In this document: positions 27,766 through 38,079 of the stretch, piece after piece
Position numbering within the stretch: the first letter of the stretch is position 1
Layout: each line of letters starts with the position of its first letter
NCBI RefSeq assembly: GCF_003967535.1
Contig: NZ_BIFR01000001.1
Coordinates: 3,967,001-4,031,000, forward strand
Source: Tengunoibacter tsumagoiensis
GTDB lineage: Bacteria; Chloroflexota; Ktedonobacteria; Ktedonobacterales; Ktedonobacteraceae
Reading direction: 5' to 3'
DNA: 64,000 nucleotides
Notes under the pieces: generated by a model
The model's database searches: none
Told to the model about the DNA's origin: nothing
What the model saw: only the letters and a program-made list of their open reading frames with translations
Translations under genes and position numbers: made by a program

Positions 27766-28113
27766 GCACACGTATTCCCAGTCAGCAAAGACTTATTTGC
27801 CACTTGCTGCACACATCTTTCTTTTCTTTCTCGGCATCTCTGACTGTCATTTTTATCTTTCGCTAATTTTAGTATACGACAACTGACCACAAAAAATTAA
27901 CCCTTTTCCCTACCATTTTTATCTCTCAGTTGGTCTTTTGTCTCTCTATCGTAGAACAATTCGCTTCTCTATCTGGATGGACCGCTCTCTCTTCCATCCT
28001 TCATCTATAACATGAAGTAATCTGGCTCTATCGCCAGACGATCCAAAGATATAGACAATGATGCTATTATTACAAGGATATCCATTCTATTCTTAACGAT
28101 TTGAGATTGTGCG
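27766..28113. other. Intergenic region between divergent genes
   Basis: A 348-base AT-rich stretch between the FHA-PrsW and CCA-enzyme genes. It must carry both promoters. TATACT on the minus strand near 27875 could be a -10 box, but no matching -35 box is convincing. No open frame or long repeat is present. Confidence 0.4.
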
Positions 28114-29634
28114 ATGGCAATAGAAGATCAACAAACGAGCAAGATACTGCCCCTTTTAGAACAGATTGCTCATTATCTTCACTCTCAGCAGAGTGAAGCC
28201 TATTTAGTTGGTGGGTCGGTTCGTAATCTCCTCTTCCATGAACCTTGCACTGATTGGGATATTGTCCTGAGTGGCGATGTATCCAGACAGGCGCGTGATA
28301 TTGCGAATCTTCTCGGGGGCTTTTATGCACATATGCATGATAAAGCCAGACGAGTGGTACTTAAACGTGATCAGTCTGAGCTTGTGTTTGATTTCGCTCC
28401 CCTTCATGGCTCAACACTTGAGGAGGATCTTCGTCAACGCGATTTTACGCTCAATGCGATGGCTATTTCCCTCGATAATCTGCTCCTCTCGCTTCAACAG
28501 CAGGCTCCTCTCGCCCTGATTGATCCATTATCAGGAGCAGAGGATCTTCAATCTCGCACGCTCCGTGTGGTGAATGACACGGTCTTCCGACAGGATGCTC
28601 TACGCATGCTACGGGCTATTCGTTTTCGTATGCGCTATCAGCTTACCATTGAACCACACACGGCCAGTCTTATTCAGCGCGATGCTCACCTCCTGCCCAG
28701 GGCTGCCGTAGAACGCATTCATGAAGAGCTCTTTATGATTTTACGGCCACCGCAGGCCATTGAGCGTCTCCGCTTTCTCGATCAACAGGGACTTCTTCTT
28801 ACACTTATCCCTGAACTTCAACCGGCACTGGGAATGCCCCAGCCTTCTCTCCATTACTGGGATGTCTTTGATCATTCGCTGGAGACGGTGGCCGCGCTGG
28901 AATATCTGGCCGATCATCTGCTCCAACCAGCCTCAGAGCTCGCACAATCTCCCCTGGATCTTCAACAGACAGGAACAATAGTTGAGCTTCAACGACTGCT
29001 CTTTTTAGCAGAAGAACAGGGTATCTTCTCATTCGAACACATCACAAGCCCAACGATGAAGCTCGGAGCGCTCCTCCATGATATTGGGAAAACATCAACC
29101 TATGCCGTCGACGATCAGGGCACGATCACGTTCTATCATCATCCTCAAACAGGTGCCTCGCTGGTGGCTCAGATTATGACACGCCTGGGAGCCAGTACTC
29201 AGGAACGGAGGCTGGCTCAACAGATTGCTGCGCATCATATGCGGCCCGGCCAACTCAGCCAGGCGGAGATCACTCAGCGTGCCATCCGCCGCTACTTTGT
29301 AGACCTGGGACCAGCAGGCATCTCTGTTGCCATCGTAGCGCTGGCAGACCATCTGGCCATGCGCGGACCCCAGCCTTTAACCGAACATTGGCAGCGCCAT
29401 CTCAATGCGGTCCTGACCCTCTTAACGCGCTATATCTGCGAACGTGATACCATTCTCCCTCCTCGCTTACTACAGGCTGATGAGCTTATCCATCGCATGA
29501 ACCTTCAACCAGGCCCGATCGTTGGTCAGCTTCTGGAAGCTATCTCCGAAGCTCAGTCTGAAGGCCAGATTCGCTCAAAGGAAGAGGCTCTCTGGTTCGC
29601 CGAAGAGTTTCTCCAACACAACAACTCCTGGTAA
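28114..29634 (+). CDS. CCA tRNA nucleotidyltransferase / poly(A) polymerase family with HD domain
   Basis: A 506-residue class II nucleotidyltransferase. Motif A reads AYLVGGSVRNLL followed by the metal-binding TDWDIVLSG. Motif C region is EDLRQRDFTLNAMA, and DALRMLRAIRFRMRYQLTIE is the conserved neck motif. A C-terminal HD domain carries LGALLHDIGKT and IAAHHMRPGQ, so the enzyme may also have phosphohydrolase activity. It would add or repair the 3' CCA of tRNAs; poly(A) polymerase activity cannot be excluded from sequence. The ATG at 28114 is the first good start before the domain. It is transcribed divergently from FHA-PrsW and stands upstream of nadK. Confidence 0.92.
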   Translation: MAIEDQQTSKILPLLEQIAHYLHSQQSEAYLVGGSVRNLLFHEPCTDWDIVLSGDVSRQARDIANLLGGFYAHMHDKARRVVLKRDQSELVFDFAPLHGSTLEEDLRQRDFTLNAMAISLDNLLLSLQQQAPLALIDPLSGAEDLQSRTLRVVNDTVFRQDALRMLRAIRFRMRYQLTIEPHTASLIQRDAHLLPRAAVERIHEELFMILRPPQAIERLRFLDQQGLLLTLIPELQPALGMPQPSLHYWDVFDHSLETVAALEYLADHLLQPASELAQSPLDLQQTGTIVELQRLLFLAEEQGIFSFEHITSPTMKLGALLHDIGKTSTYAVDDQGTITFYHHPQTGASLVAQIMTRLGASTQERRLAQQIAAHHMRPGQLSQAEITQRAIRRYFVDLGPAGISVAIVALADHLAMRGPQPLTEHWQRHLNAVLTLLTRYICERDTILPPRLLQADELIHRMNLQPGPIVGQLLEAISEAQSEGQIRSKEEALWFAEEFLQHNNSW

Positions 29635-29793
29635 CGACCCCTAACAAACGGCATTCCTATCACTCGGCAATAAGAACGTTCTTTCCAGAAAAAACGGTTG
29701 ACAAGTCGGCTACCATGGCGTACCATTACAGAGGCTCAACATGTAAAGGCAGCACATGGGATCGGAGTCCTCGCTTGCCAACGGGAGTATTTA

Positions 29794-30666
29794 GTGAAGA
29801 CAATTGCGATTTTCTACCAGGGACGCAAGCAAGAGGCTGCAACAATGGCGTCCCAGCTTGTACCAACCTTAGAACACAAAGGCCATACTGTCCGTTCTAT
29901 TGATCTTCACGAGGAAGGTCAGGAGTGCGCAACCTCATCCATTGAAGGCTGCGATCTTGTTCTCGTCCTCGGTGGCGATGGGACAATCGTCCATGCTTCT
30001 CGCGTCTGCGCTTGCCTTGGCGTTCCAATCGTTGGTATAAATTTTGGTCGCGTAGGCTTTCTTACGGAATTAGAGCCAGCTGAGTTGGAGACAAAACTCG
30101 ATTACTATATTCATGAAGACGCTTCGGTCTGGACGGATGAACGCTCGATGCTCCATGCGGTTCTCACACAAGACGGAACCAGCGAGGAGTTTTTAGCGCT
30201 CAATGACATCGTGATTGCACGCGGTACCTGGCCACGTGTGATTCAGGTTCGCGTGACAGTGGATGACTATTATTATAATACAAGTTATGCTGATGGTATG
30301 ATCCTCTCAACAGCGACCGGCTCAACGGCATACAATATGGCTGTTGGCGGCCCTTTGCTCCATCCACAGGTGAAAAGCAGTGTCCTGACTCCTATTGCAG
30401 CCCATCTGGCATCCGATCGCTCTCTTGTTCTCCAGCCCGAAGCCCGGGTTGAGCTTCAGATCTTTACAGGCTCTCAGAATGGGGTCTTTTCCGCCGACGG
30501 CCAGCTTAACCGCGAGCTAAAGGATGGGGCCATTATTACTGTTCATAAAAGCCAATACGAGACCAAATTTCTCCGGCGACGACCGCCAACCTATTTTTAT
30601 CAGATCATTAATGCGAAGTTACGAAACGATAGCACACCTGAGACCGAAAGTCATCATGCTAACTGA
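29794..30666 (+). CDS. nadK: NAD kinase
   Basis: A 290-residue ATP-NAD kinase making NADP. It has the LVLGGDGTIVHASR motif (GGDG) near residue 60, GINFGRVGFLTE, the LNDIVIARG element and TSYADGMILSTATGSTAYNM, the NAD-binding core, then AVGGPLLHP. I place the start at GTG 29794, giving VKTIAIFYQGRK, because GGGAG lies 6 bases upstream and the preceding 32 residues of the longer frame do not resemble the family. Its last 11 bases overlap the start of recN, so translation is coupled. The nadK-recN pairing is also found in Firmicutes. Confidence 0.95.
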   Translation: MKTIAIFYQGRKQEAATMASQLVPTLEHKGHTVRSIDLHEEGQECATSSIEGCDLVLVLGGDGTIVHASRVCACLGVPIVGINFGRVGFLTELEPAELETKLDYYIHEDASVWTDERSMLHAVLTQDGTSEEFLALNDIVIARGTWPRVIQVRVTVDDYYYNTSYADGMILSTATGSTAYNMAVGGPLLHPQVKSSVLTPIAAHLASDRSLVLQPEARVELQIFTGSQNGVFSADGQLNRELKDGAIITVHKSQYETKFLRRRPPTYFYQIINAKLRNDSTPETESHHAN

Positions 30667-32587
30667 GTTAACGATTAAAGATTTCGCTATTATCGATCAC
30701 CTGCACTTACGTCTGAACCATAAGTTTAATGTCTTTACTGGCGAAACTGGTGCAGGTAAGTCGATTATTATTGACGCTGTAAACGCTCTGCTCGGCGGGA
30801 AGATTGGCGCGGAATTCGTGCGCGCCGGCTGCGAACGCGCTTCCGTTGAGGGGGTCTTTACTCTGGCTCCCCTCCCAACTATGGCCGAGGATTGGCAGCC
30901 CTATGATGCGTCAACCGATCCCGCAACCAATGGCGCGACCACGCTCCTGGCTGTGATGGAACAGGCTGAAACCTATCAGGCTCAGCGCGCTACCGACGCC
31001 GAACACAGCGCCGATGCACGCGTGGCCCTCGCTGCTCTTCTCGCTCAATACGCCATTGAACCCGATGAGGGCCAGATTATTCTGACCCGCGATATTTTTC
31101 GTTCCGGTCGTACGGTCGCTCGCATCAATGGCCGCGCCTTCTCCCAGCAGATTCTACAACAGGTTGCTAGCTGGCTGATCGATATCCATGGACAGAGCGA
31201 GAATATGAGTCTGCTGCGACCCGATCAACATGTCAACTTTCTTGACCGCTATGCCGAGACGCTTCCTCTCCGCGATGCTCTTACCAATAAAGTGACTGAC
31301 TGGCGCAATGCACGCAAAACGTTGCAGTCGTTACAACAGAATGTTCGTGATCAAGAGCGACGCGCCGAGTTCCTCCGCTTTGAGATTGAGGAGATCGAGA
31401 AGGCCAATTTGAAGGTCGGTGAGGTTGAGGAGCTCGAGGAGGAGCAGAAGGTTCTGAGCAATGCCGAACGCTTGCGTGAGCTCTGCTCGCTGATCTATGG
31501 TCCCATCAAGGGGTCCGAGGTTGGGGGCGAGGATTTTCAACCGGCCCTCGATCAGTTACGTGTGGCTCAACGCAGTCTCAATGAGCTCGTCCGGCTCGAT
31601 AAGAGTATGGAGGAGTATGAGGAGACGCTCTCCGAAGCCATCTATCAGCTTGAGGATATCGCAACCTCGATTGGCACCTATGAGACCGATATTGAGGATG
31701 ATCCCAATCGACTGGCCGATATCGAGGAACGGCTCGATCTCATTGCCAAGCTGAAACGCAAATATGGCGCGACAATTGAGGAGATCCTCAAACGCATGGC
31801 CGAGGATCAGGCGGAGTTGGAGACGATTGATAATCGTGATGAGTTGATCGCTCGTCTGCAAAAACAGGATGGCCAGTTCCGCAACGAGATCGGTGAGATT
31901 GCTCAGCAACTCTCGGCACGCCGCTATGAAGCCGCTAAACATCTGGCGACGGCGATGGAGGCGCAGCTCAATGATCTCAATATGCGCCGCGCTCGCTTCC
32001 AGGTCGAAATTATTCAGTCTCTCGATGAGTCTGGCGTACCGGCGAGTATTCAGGGCGAACCTGTACAACATTATGCCTGTGATCTCTCTGGCATCGATCA
32101 GATTCAGTTCTTGATTGCGCCCAATCCTGGCGAACCTTTCAAGCCCCTGACAAAGATCGCCTCCGGTGGTGAGACTTCACGTCTGATGCTCGCTCTGAAA
32201 ACGATTCTGGCCGACGCCGATGCAACTCCAACGTTGATCTTCGATGAGATCGATGCAGGTATCAGTGGTCGCAGCGGTCAGGTGGTTGGCGAGAAGCTCT
32301 GGCAGCTCACACGCAGCCATCAGGTTATTTGTGTGACGCACCTGCCACAGATTGCTGCGTTTGCCGATACCCATTACAATGTGAATAAGCAGATACTCGA
32401 GAATCGTACGGTCACAATTGTGAATGAGCTACGTCCTGAGCAGCGCTCACGCGAGATTGCTCATATCATGGGTGGAAGCGTCACGGATTTCTCGATGAAG
32501 AGTGCCGAGGAGATGCTCGATCGCTCCTATCTCTGGAAAGAGAACTGGCTGCGCAATCATCAATCCGATCGATCTGGCCTCTCCTGA
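30656..32587 (+). CDS. recN: DNA repair ATPase RecN
   Basis: A 643-residue SMC-like protein for double-strand break repair. The N-terminal head has FNVFTGETGAGKSIIIDAV (Walker A). Two long charged coiled coils flank the middle (about residues 210-300 and 340-430). The C-terminal head has the ABC signature ASGGETSRLMLALK, Walker B in TLIFDEIDAGISG and VTHLPQIAAFADTHY. The length is slightly above the family norm because of an insert after the first head strand (LLAVMEQAETYQAQ region). The start at ATG 30656 yields MLTELTIKDFAIID, the standard RecN opening, and overlaps the nadK end by 11 bases. Confidence 0.96.
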   Translation: MLTELTIKDFAIIDHLHLRLNHKFNVFTGETGAGKSIIIDAVNALLGGKIGAEFVRAGCERASVEGVFTLAPLPTMAEDWQPYDASTDPATNGATTLLAVMEQAETYQAQRATDAEHSADARVALAALLAQYAIEPDEGQIILTRDIFRSGRTVARINGRAFSQQILQQVASWLIDIHGQSENMSLLRPDQHVNFLDRYAETLPLRDALTNKVTDWRNARKTLQSLQQNVRDQERRAEFLRFEIEEIEKANLKVGEVEELEEEQKVLSNAERLRELCSLIYGPIKGSEVGGEDFQPALDQLRVAQRSLNELVRLDKSMEEYEETLSEAIYQLEDIATSIGTYETDIEDDPNRLADIEERLDLIAKLKRKYGATIEEILKRMAEDQAELETIDNRDELIARLQKQDGQFRNEIGEIAQQLSARRYEAAKHLATAMEAQLNDLNMRRARFQVEIIQSLDESGVPASIQGEPVQHYACDLSGIDQIQFLIAPNPGEPFKPLTKIASGGETSRLMLALKTILADADATPTLIFDEIDAGISGRSGQVVGEKLWQLTRSHQVICVTHLPQIAAFADTHYNVNKQILENRTVTIVNELRPEQRSREIAHIMGGSVTDFSMKSAEEMLDRSYLWKENWLRNHQSDRSGLS

Positions 32588-32638
32588 TTCCAATCCTATT
32601 TATTTGCGTGTTGCAGAAAGTTGGCGAGGGAAGATACC

Positions 32639-33661
32639 ATGAGCATCGCAATTATTGGCGCGGGTATGAGCGGACTTGCCGCCGCTCATACCCTGCGCGA
32701 TGCTGGTTTATCAGTGCACCTCTTTGAGAAAAGCCGTGGCCCTGGCGGTCGAGCAACGACCCGCCAGCGCGACGGCTTTATCTATGATGGCGGGGCACAA
32801 TACTTTAAAGAGGGCAACCCTGCTATTACTTCTCTGATCACCGATCGCTTTGCGACGCCGGATCTGCTCAATATTGGTAAACCAGTCTGGATCTTCAATG
32901 AACAGGGAGAGATTCAGCCGGGCGATCCCACATTGACGGAAGAGCACAAGTGGAGCTACCGCAATGGGCTCTCTTCGCTTGCCAACCGCATGGCTGAAGG
33001 CCTCCCTATCACGACCCATACACGCATCGATACAATTGAGCAGCATGCAGATGGCTGGACGCTAGCCGATAATCATGGTCAGCTCTACGGCCCCTTTGAA
33101 AAAATTCTACTGGCTATCCCTGCCGAACAATCCTCTACTATCATCGCTAATAGTCAGCTCGACCAAACGTTACAAGCACACTGCCTGAAGCACTTGAAGA
33201 TGGCCCACTATAATCGTCAGCTCTCGATCGCCCTCGGCTATCAGTCCAGACCTCAGGAACGTCCCTATTATGCGATCGTCAATACCGATAAAAAACATGC
33301 GATCTCCTGGCTGGCCTGGGAACACGAAAAAGCCCCTGAACGCGTCCCCGCTGGCGCTGGCCTCTTGCTTGCTCAGATGTCTCCCAGCTATAGCCTTACC
33401 CACTGGGATGATGAAGATCCGGATCTGATCCAGGATGCCGCTCGACAGGTTGAGAAGCTCCTACAAGAAGAGTTAGGGGAGCCCATCGTCAGTGACGTCC
33501 AGCGCTGGCTCTACGCCCTTCCCTCTGCCAGAGCAGATGCCGAAACTCTTAACGCCCTCAGTCTGCCTGAAGGTCTGGCCTTCTGTGGCGATTCTTTTGT
33601 CGGGGGCCGATTACATCTGGCTTTAGAACATGGCATCACAATTGCGAGTAAACTAACATAA
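32639..33661 (+). CDS. FAD-dependent oxidoreductase, renalase-like
   Basis: A 340-residue flavoprotein. The N-terminus is a classic dinucleotide-binding motif, IAIIGAGMSGLAAAHTL, followed by FEKSRGPGGRATTRQRDGF and YDGGAQYF, the FAD-contact pattern of renalase and amine-oxidase-like proteins. The C-terminal LPEGLAFCGDSFVGGRLHLA contains the second FAD-binding GD motif. Bacterial renalase relatives oxidise dihydronicotinamide isomers, but the substrate here is not determined. ATG 32639 has GAGGG 9 bases upstream and begins directly at the nucleotide-binding strand. It follows recN with a 51-base gap and may be co-transcribed. Confidence 0.85.
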   Translation: MSIAIIGAGMSGLAAAHTLRDAGLSVHLFEKSRGPGGRATTRQRDGFIYDGGAQYFKEGNPAITSLITDRFATPDLLNIGKPVWIFNEQGEIQPGDPTLTEEHKWSYRNGLSSLANRMAEGLPITTHTRIDTIEQHADGWTLADNHGQLYGPFEKILLAIPAEQSSTIIANSQLDQTLQAHCLKHLKMAHYNRQLSIALGYQSRPQERPYYAIVNTDKKHAISWLAWEHEKAPERVPAGAGLLLAQMSPSYSLTHWDDEDPDLIQDAARQVEKLLQEELGEPIVSDVQRWLYALPSARADAETLNALSLPEGLAFCGDSFVGGRLHLALEHGITIASKLT

Positions 33662-34322
33662 ACTAGACTAATTACTATGAATAGTAGAAAAGATTACCGT
33701 TTCTCCTGACAGCCTCATAGGGATAATCTCTCCACATAAAAAAATAAATGCCCTCTCTTGCTGCTTGTTAGTCTTCCTGAAGAGTGATTCCTCACATAGT
33801 TATGGATGAGTTAATACCTAACATTACTATGGATGAGGTAATACTATCTTATCCAAAAGACTTTGAGCTCAGAGCGAAATTTACCCTTAGAAAATGATTA
33901 GAAATCACTAAGAGCCAGATAAGAAAGATTAGAAATTATTGTATTCCACCTGAAATACTTGCATAATTGCTCTAGCATTAGTTACACTATTCATGGTTAG
34001 AGATGCAAGAACGGAATAGCCTGTGCTGGTCAACTCTACCGCCAAATTTCTTGTCAGCTACATGGTGCGCAGTAGCTATCCTGCATGATGTGAGGATCTT
34101 CCTCACTCTTCTCGCATATGAGAGAGCAGGATCGAACAGAAAACGGCTTCGACGAATGACCATATCAGGCACGTATCTTTTTTCTTAAGAAGCGAGAAGC
34201 GTCCTCTGGGCACTTCTCTACACTGTTGTAACGAGATCTTTTGTGATGCTCTCGCGTATGACGAGATGTCCATCTGTCCAGAGGACAGCAATCTCTCGTG
34301 CTTTCTCAGAAGAGAAGTGGCC
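33662..34322. other. Long intergenic region upstream of rhs
   Basis: A 661-base AT-rich stretch without a credible gene. It holds a near-identical 17-base direct repeat (33801-33817 and 33828-33844). A weak promoter candidate is TTGCAT at 33959-33964 with TACACT at 33983-33988 (18-base spacing), which would give a leader of about 330 bases for the rhs gene. The segment 34190-34310 has short complementary stretches around GTCCTCTGG and CCAGAGGAC that could fold. Confidence 0.35.
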
Positions 34323-37300
34323 ATGGATGTTCGCCTTCTCTTTGTATCCGCAACCACATGGAATGTTGATTGCTTTATTGACATACGGAAATGGATTTCT
34401 TCTTTTATGAATGACACAGTGAATCAGCAGATTTCCACGCAAAATTCTCCTTCCCTTGTTTCATCACTCTTTACATTCTTTTTACAGCTTTTCTCTCTTT
34501 ATTGGGTTCGCCGTTTTTGGAGTCAGATCGCCAGATTGTCCCTGCTCTTGACACTCGTCAGTGGAAGTGTTCTGACCAGCTTTCTGATTCAAGTCCCGCA
34601 GGTGCAGGCGGCCAGTCAGCAACGTGAGGCAATCGCGCTTCAGCAGAGCTCGACTCCACCACGTCAGGTGCAGCCAGCCTTTCAGACGCCTCCTCCCGCT
34701 AACTTTCAAAAGAGTCTGGCCATCAAAACCGCAACCACTGCATTGAGTGCACAGACACCCTTTGATGGTCTGGGAGATCTTCCTTTCTATACCTATGCCG
34801 CCAGTCGCAACCTCACCGATCAATTATCGATGAAGGTCAATGTTGCGAGTGGAAACCTGCTCTTGCACCAGGATGCGGTCAACATCAAAGGAACTGGTCT
34901 GGACCTCAATCTGGGTGATTACTTTAATAGTCTCAATAATGAACTGATTGTGGATGCAGGCTGGAACTGGAACTGGTCCTTTGGCCGAGGCATCGCTCTT
35001 GATGTCAGTAATCCCAATGCGGGCGTTACGTTGGCCGGACCCAGCGGCTTCCATGCCTACTATCCAGCCGATGGGAATGGAGAATTTACGGATGCTCCTG
35101 GCCTCAATGCTACGCTCTATCATTTCCATGATGCCTCAAATAACTACGTGCTTCATTTCCACCAATCGGGCCTCACCTGGAACTTTAATGGCACCTATGG
35201 CAATCTGTTCAGTATCCAGGACAAGAATGGCAATCTGATCAATGCAGACTATGATGCTGATGGATACAGCACGCAGGCGGTTGATAGTCAGGGACGAACG
35301 GTTCTGTTTGAGAAAGGAACCACGAACCTGAACGCCAATCAATTGACGAAGATCACTGATAGCACCGGTCGAACTGCCATCTACACCTATGTCTGGGGAG
35401 ACCTCACCTCCATTCAGAACACCAATGGCAAAACGACCAGCTTTACCTATGACAACTCCACAGATGATCGCGTGGCAACCATCACCGATCCCCTGAACCA
35501 TCAGACATCCTTTATCTATGCCCCGGATGGGAAAGTCACCAAAATCACCGATGCGAACAATAAAACCATCACCTTTACCTATAACACCGGCAACACCGTC
35601 GTCACCGATCAGAACAATCACAGCACCACATACTATTACAACAGCAACCTTCAGGTGACGAAGACGACCAATGCGCTGGGATACAGCACCACCAACACCT
35701 ATGATGCGACCAACTATAACGTCACTCAGTATGGAGATGCATTGAGCGACCTCTCCGATTTCCAATTCTCAACCGATGGCAAGAATAATCTCACCCAGGT
35801 CTCTATCGGTGATACCAACACGGGCGGCTCCAATCCTACCGTTGGTCCCACGACGCACTTTGGCTATGGCGGAACGGGCAACAACACCTACAACCCGTTC
35901 ACCCAGACCGATCCGCAGGGCCATAGCACGAACTATGCGTATGACACCAATGGCAACCTGCTCTCGGCCATCGATCAGCAGACCAACAAAGGGCTGACCT
36001 ACACCTATAACGGCAATGGCACCGTCGCCACCCAGCAAGATGCCAATGGGAATACCACCACCTATGGCTATGACGCGCTGGGCAACCTGAAGACGATTAC
36101 CCAGCCCAGCCCATTGGGGCAGACAAGCCTTACCGTTGATGCCCTCAGCCGTGTCAGCACCCTGACCGATGGCAACACCCACAAAACAACCTACACCTAC
36201 GATAAGCAGGATCGGGTAACGGACATCAATTACAATAGTCAAAGTGACGTGAAATATACCTACGATGATGCTGGTAATGTCCTGACCGAGCAGGATAGCA
36301 CAGGCACCACTACCTTTCAATATGATGTCCTCAACCGTCTCACGCAGAAGAAACTGCCAGGGGGGACCCTGATCAAGACTACGTATGACAACGTCGGCAA
36401 CCTGACCATTTATGACGATAGCACCGGGGATATCACCTACAGCTATGACACGATCAATCGCGTCACGACCGTTCAGGAGCCTGATGGGGCTCAGACCACG
36501 TATGGCTACGACCATGCCAACCACAAGACCAGCATCCGCTATCCCAACGGCACTGGTATGCTGATGGCCTTCAACACAGCTGGTCAGGAGACTGCAAGCC
36601 AGAGCGGGATTTTCACTTCATCTACATCCAATACCTTCAGTACCGCGTATACCAATTATCAGTACACCTATCAGAGCGGGCCCAATCCGACCTCTCTGCT
36701 GCAGAGCGTGCAGTATCTGGACCCGATCACACACAGTGGCACCTTGACAACCAGCTATAGCTATAGCGGCAATGGTCTTAACTTCCTGCTGGAGGCCTCC
36801 ACAAAGAATGCCAGTAACAGCGTGGTAGAAGACAACAAATATGGCTATGACAATAACGGCAACATCACCAGCAAGCAGGTCCAGAGCACTGGCCTCAATG
36901 AGAGCTATAGCTACAACGCCGCCAGCGAGCTGATCACCAGAACCAACGGCAGCGGAAGCACCACCTATAGCTATGACGGCATCGGCAACCTGATCGGTTC
37001 AACCGCAGGAGGCACCCTGAGCTACAACGTCCTGAACCAGACCACAAAGAATGGTTCCACTAACTACACCTATAGCGGAACCACCCAGAGCGAGCGGGTT
37101 CAGGTCAATAGCGATACCTTCGTCTATGGTGGCCTGGGACTGACCACTGCGAAGACCACCGCAGGCACGACCGAATATGTCCGTTGTAGCTGCGGCCTTC
37201 TCAACAACGAACGAACACCAGACGGCAAGAAATATTACTATCTCTTCGATGGTCTGGGCTCCGTCGTCGGCATGACCAACAGCACCGGCCAGGAAGTCAA

Positions 37301-37856
37301 TGCCTACAAGTACGATCCCTACGGAAACATCGTCAGCCAGCAAGAACAGAGCGGCCTCAACAACCCCTGGAAGTATGCGGGCGGCTACTACGATAGCAGC
37401 ACCGGCCTGACCAAGTTCGGCATTCGCTACTACGATCCGACCGTGGGACGTTGGACGCAGAGGACGCCAGTGGGTGGGAGTTTACAGGAGACGCTGAAGG
37501 GGAATCCGTATATGTATGCGGATAATAATCCTGTGAATGAGATGGATCCGAGTGGTGCACTTCCGGATCCGACTGAAATTTTTGCAGGCATAGGCGTTGG
37601 GGCAGCAGTTGGAGCATTTTTTGGACTTTTGGATGGATTATTTCAACGTCATGGAGGATGGGAGCTTGGCAAAGATGTACTTTGTGGTGCTATATCTGGT
37701 GGGATAGAAGGTGGATTAACCGCAGCATTGGGACCACTATTCGATGTAGAGGCACTGGCAAAAGTAGCAGGAAAAGCATTAGCTGAGCAAATAGTGAGCT
37801 TCGAGCCTCATTTAATAGAATCTCTTAGTGGTGGACTTTGTAGTGTTATATTCTAG
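34323..37856 (+). CDS. Exported Rhs/YD-repeat protein with variable C-terminal tip 0
   Basis: About 1177 residues. A basic N-terminal region and hydrophobic helix (about residues 57-85) end at QVQAAS, an apparent Sec signal. From about residue 300 onward come many YD repeats (for example TYDKQDRVTDI, SYDTINRVTTV), then the Rhs-associated core [44 protein letters not shown]. After the DPSG boundary (base 37556) a unique 99-residue tip follows: hydrophobic, Gly/Ala-rich (GIGVGAAVGAFFGLL, CGAISGGIEGGL), with just two Cys. Such proteins form shells that deliver C-terminal toxins. No type VI genes or outer-membrane partners are near, so export resembles WapA of Bacillus. The start at 34323 has GAAG upstream; ATG 34407 is an alternative. 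The tip's toxin role is inference. Confidence 0.9.
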   Translation: MDVRLLFVSATTWNVDCFIDIRKWISSFMNDTVNQQISTQNSPSLVSSLFTFFLQLFSLYWVRRFWSQIARLSLLLTLVSGSVLTSFLIQVPQVQAASQQREAIALQQSSTPPRQVQPAFQTPPPANFQKSLAIKTATTALSAQTPFDGLGDLPFYTYAASRNLTDQLSMKVNVASGNLLLHQDAVNIKGTGLDLNLGDYFNSLNNELIVDAGWNWNWSFGRGIALDVSNPNAGVTLAGPSGFHAYYPADGNGEFTDAPGLNATLYHFHDASNNYVLHFHQSGLTWNFNGTYGNLFSIQDKNGNLINADYDADGYSTQAVDSQGRTVLFEKGTTNLNANQLTKITDSTGRTAIYTYVWGDLTSIQNTNGKTTSFTYDNSTDDRVATITDPLNHQTSFIYAPDGKVTKITDANNKTITFTYNTGNTVVTDQNNHSTTYYYNSNLQVTKTTNALGYSTTNTYDATNYNVTQYGDALSDLSDFQFSTDGKNNLTQVSIGDTNTGGSNPTVGPTTHFGYGGTGNNTYNPFTQTDPQGHSTNYAYDTNGNLLSAIDQQTNKGLTYTYNGNGTVATQQDANGNTTTYGYDALGNLKTITQPSPLGQTSLTVDALSRVSTLTDGNTHKTTYTYDKQDRVTDINYNSQSDVKYTYDDAGNVLTEQDSTGTTTFQYDVLNRLTQKKLPGGTLIKTTYDNVGNLTIYDDSTGDITYSYDTINRVTTVQEPDGAQTTYGYDHANHKTSIRYPNGTGMLMAFNTAGQETASQSGIFTSSTSNTFSTAYTNYQYTYQSGPNPTSLLQSVQYLDPITHSGTLTTSYSYSGNGLNFLLEASTKNASNSVVEDNKYGYDNNGNITSKQVQSTGLNESYSYNAASELITRTNGSGSTTYSYDGIGNLIGSTAGGTLSYNVLNQTTKNGSTNYTYSGTTQSERVQVNSDTFVYGGLGLTTAKTTAGTTEYVRCSCGLLNNERTPDGKKYYYLFDGLGSVVGMTNSTGQEVNAYKYDPYGNIVSQQEQSGLNNPWKYAGGYYDSSTGLTKFGIRYYDPTVGRWTQRTPVGGSLQETLKGNPYMYADNNPVNEMDPSGALPDPTEIFAGIGVGAAVGAFFGLLDGLFQRHGGWELGKDVLCGAISGGIEGGLTAALGPLFDVEALAKVAGKALAEQIVSFEPHLIESLSGGLCSVIF

Positions 37857-37921
37857 TATATCGTAGCTATTTTTCTGCTTTGAAAAATTTAGCAGATATG
37901 CGATTTGAGTCTTTTAGATGG

Positions 37922-37962
37922 CAATTTCAGTGCAAGTCGTTCAGTAACTTGCACTGGAATTG
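37922..37962. terminator. Hairpin after tip 0
   Basis: Sixteen bases (37922-37937) pair with 37947-37962, one of them a G-T pair, around a 9-base loop. It lies between the rhs stop codon and the small membrane gene at 38080. Confidence 0.55.
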
Positions 37963-38079
37963 TCAGACGACAAAGGACAGCAGCTATCTTAAAAGGTACT
38001 ATTGTTTACCACAGGTATATCTTCTCAAATAAGCTGTAAAAATTTTACAGCTTCAAATTTTAAATAGGAAAGAGATACA

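Noticed and set aside
35136-36524. Long antisense open frames (209 and 251 codons) opposite the rhs gene
   Set aside because: They are Ile/Val/Gly-rich mirror frames created by the repeated codon pattern of YD repeats and have no ribosome binding sites.
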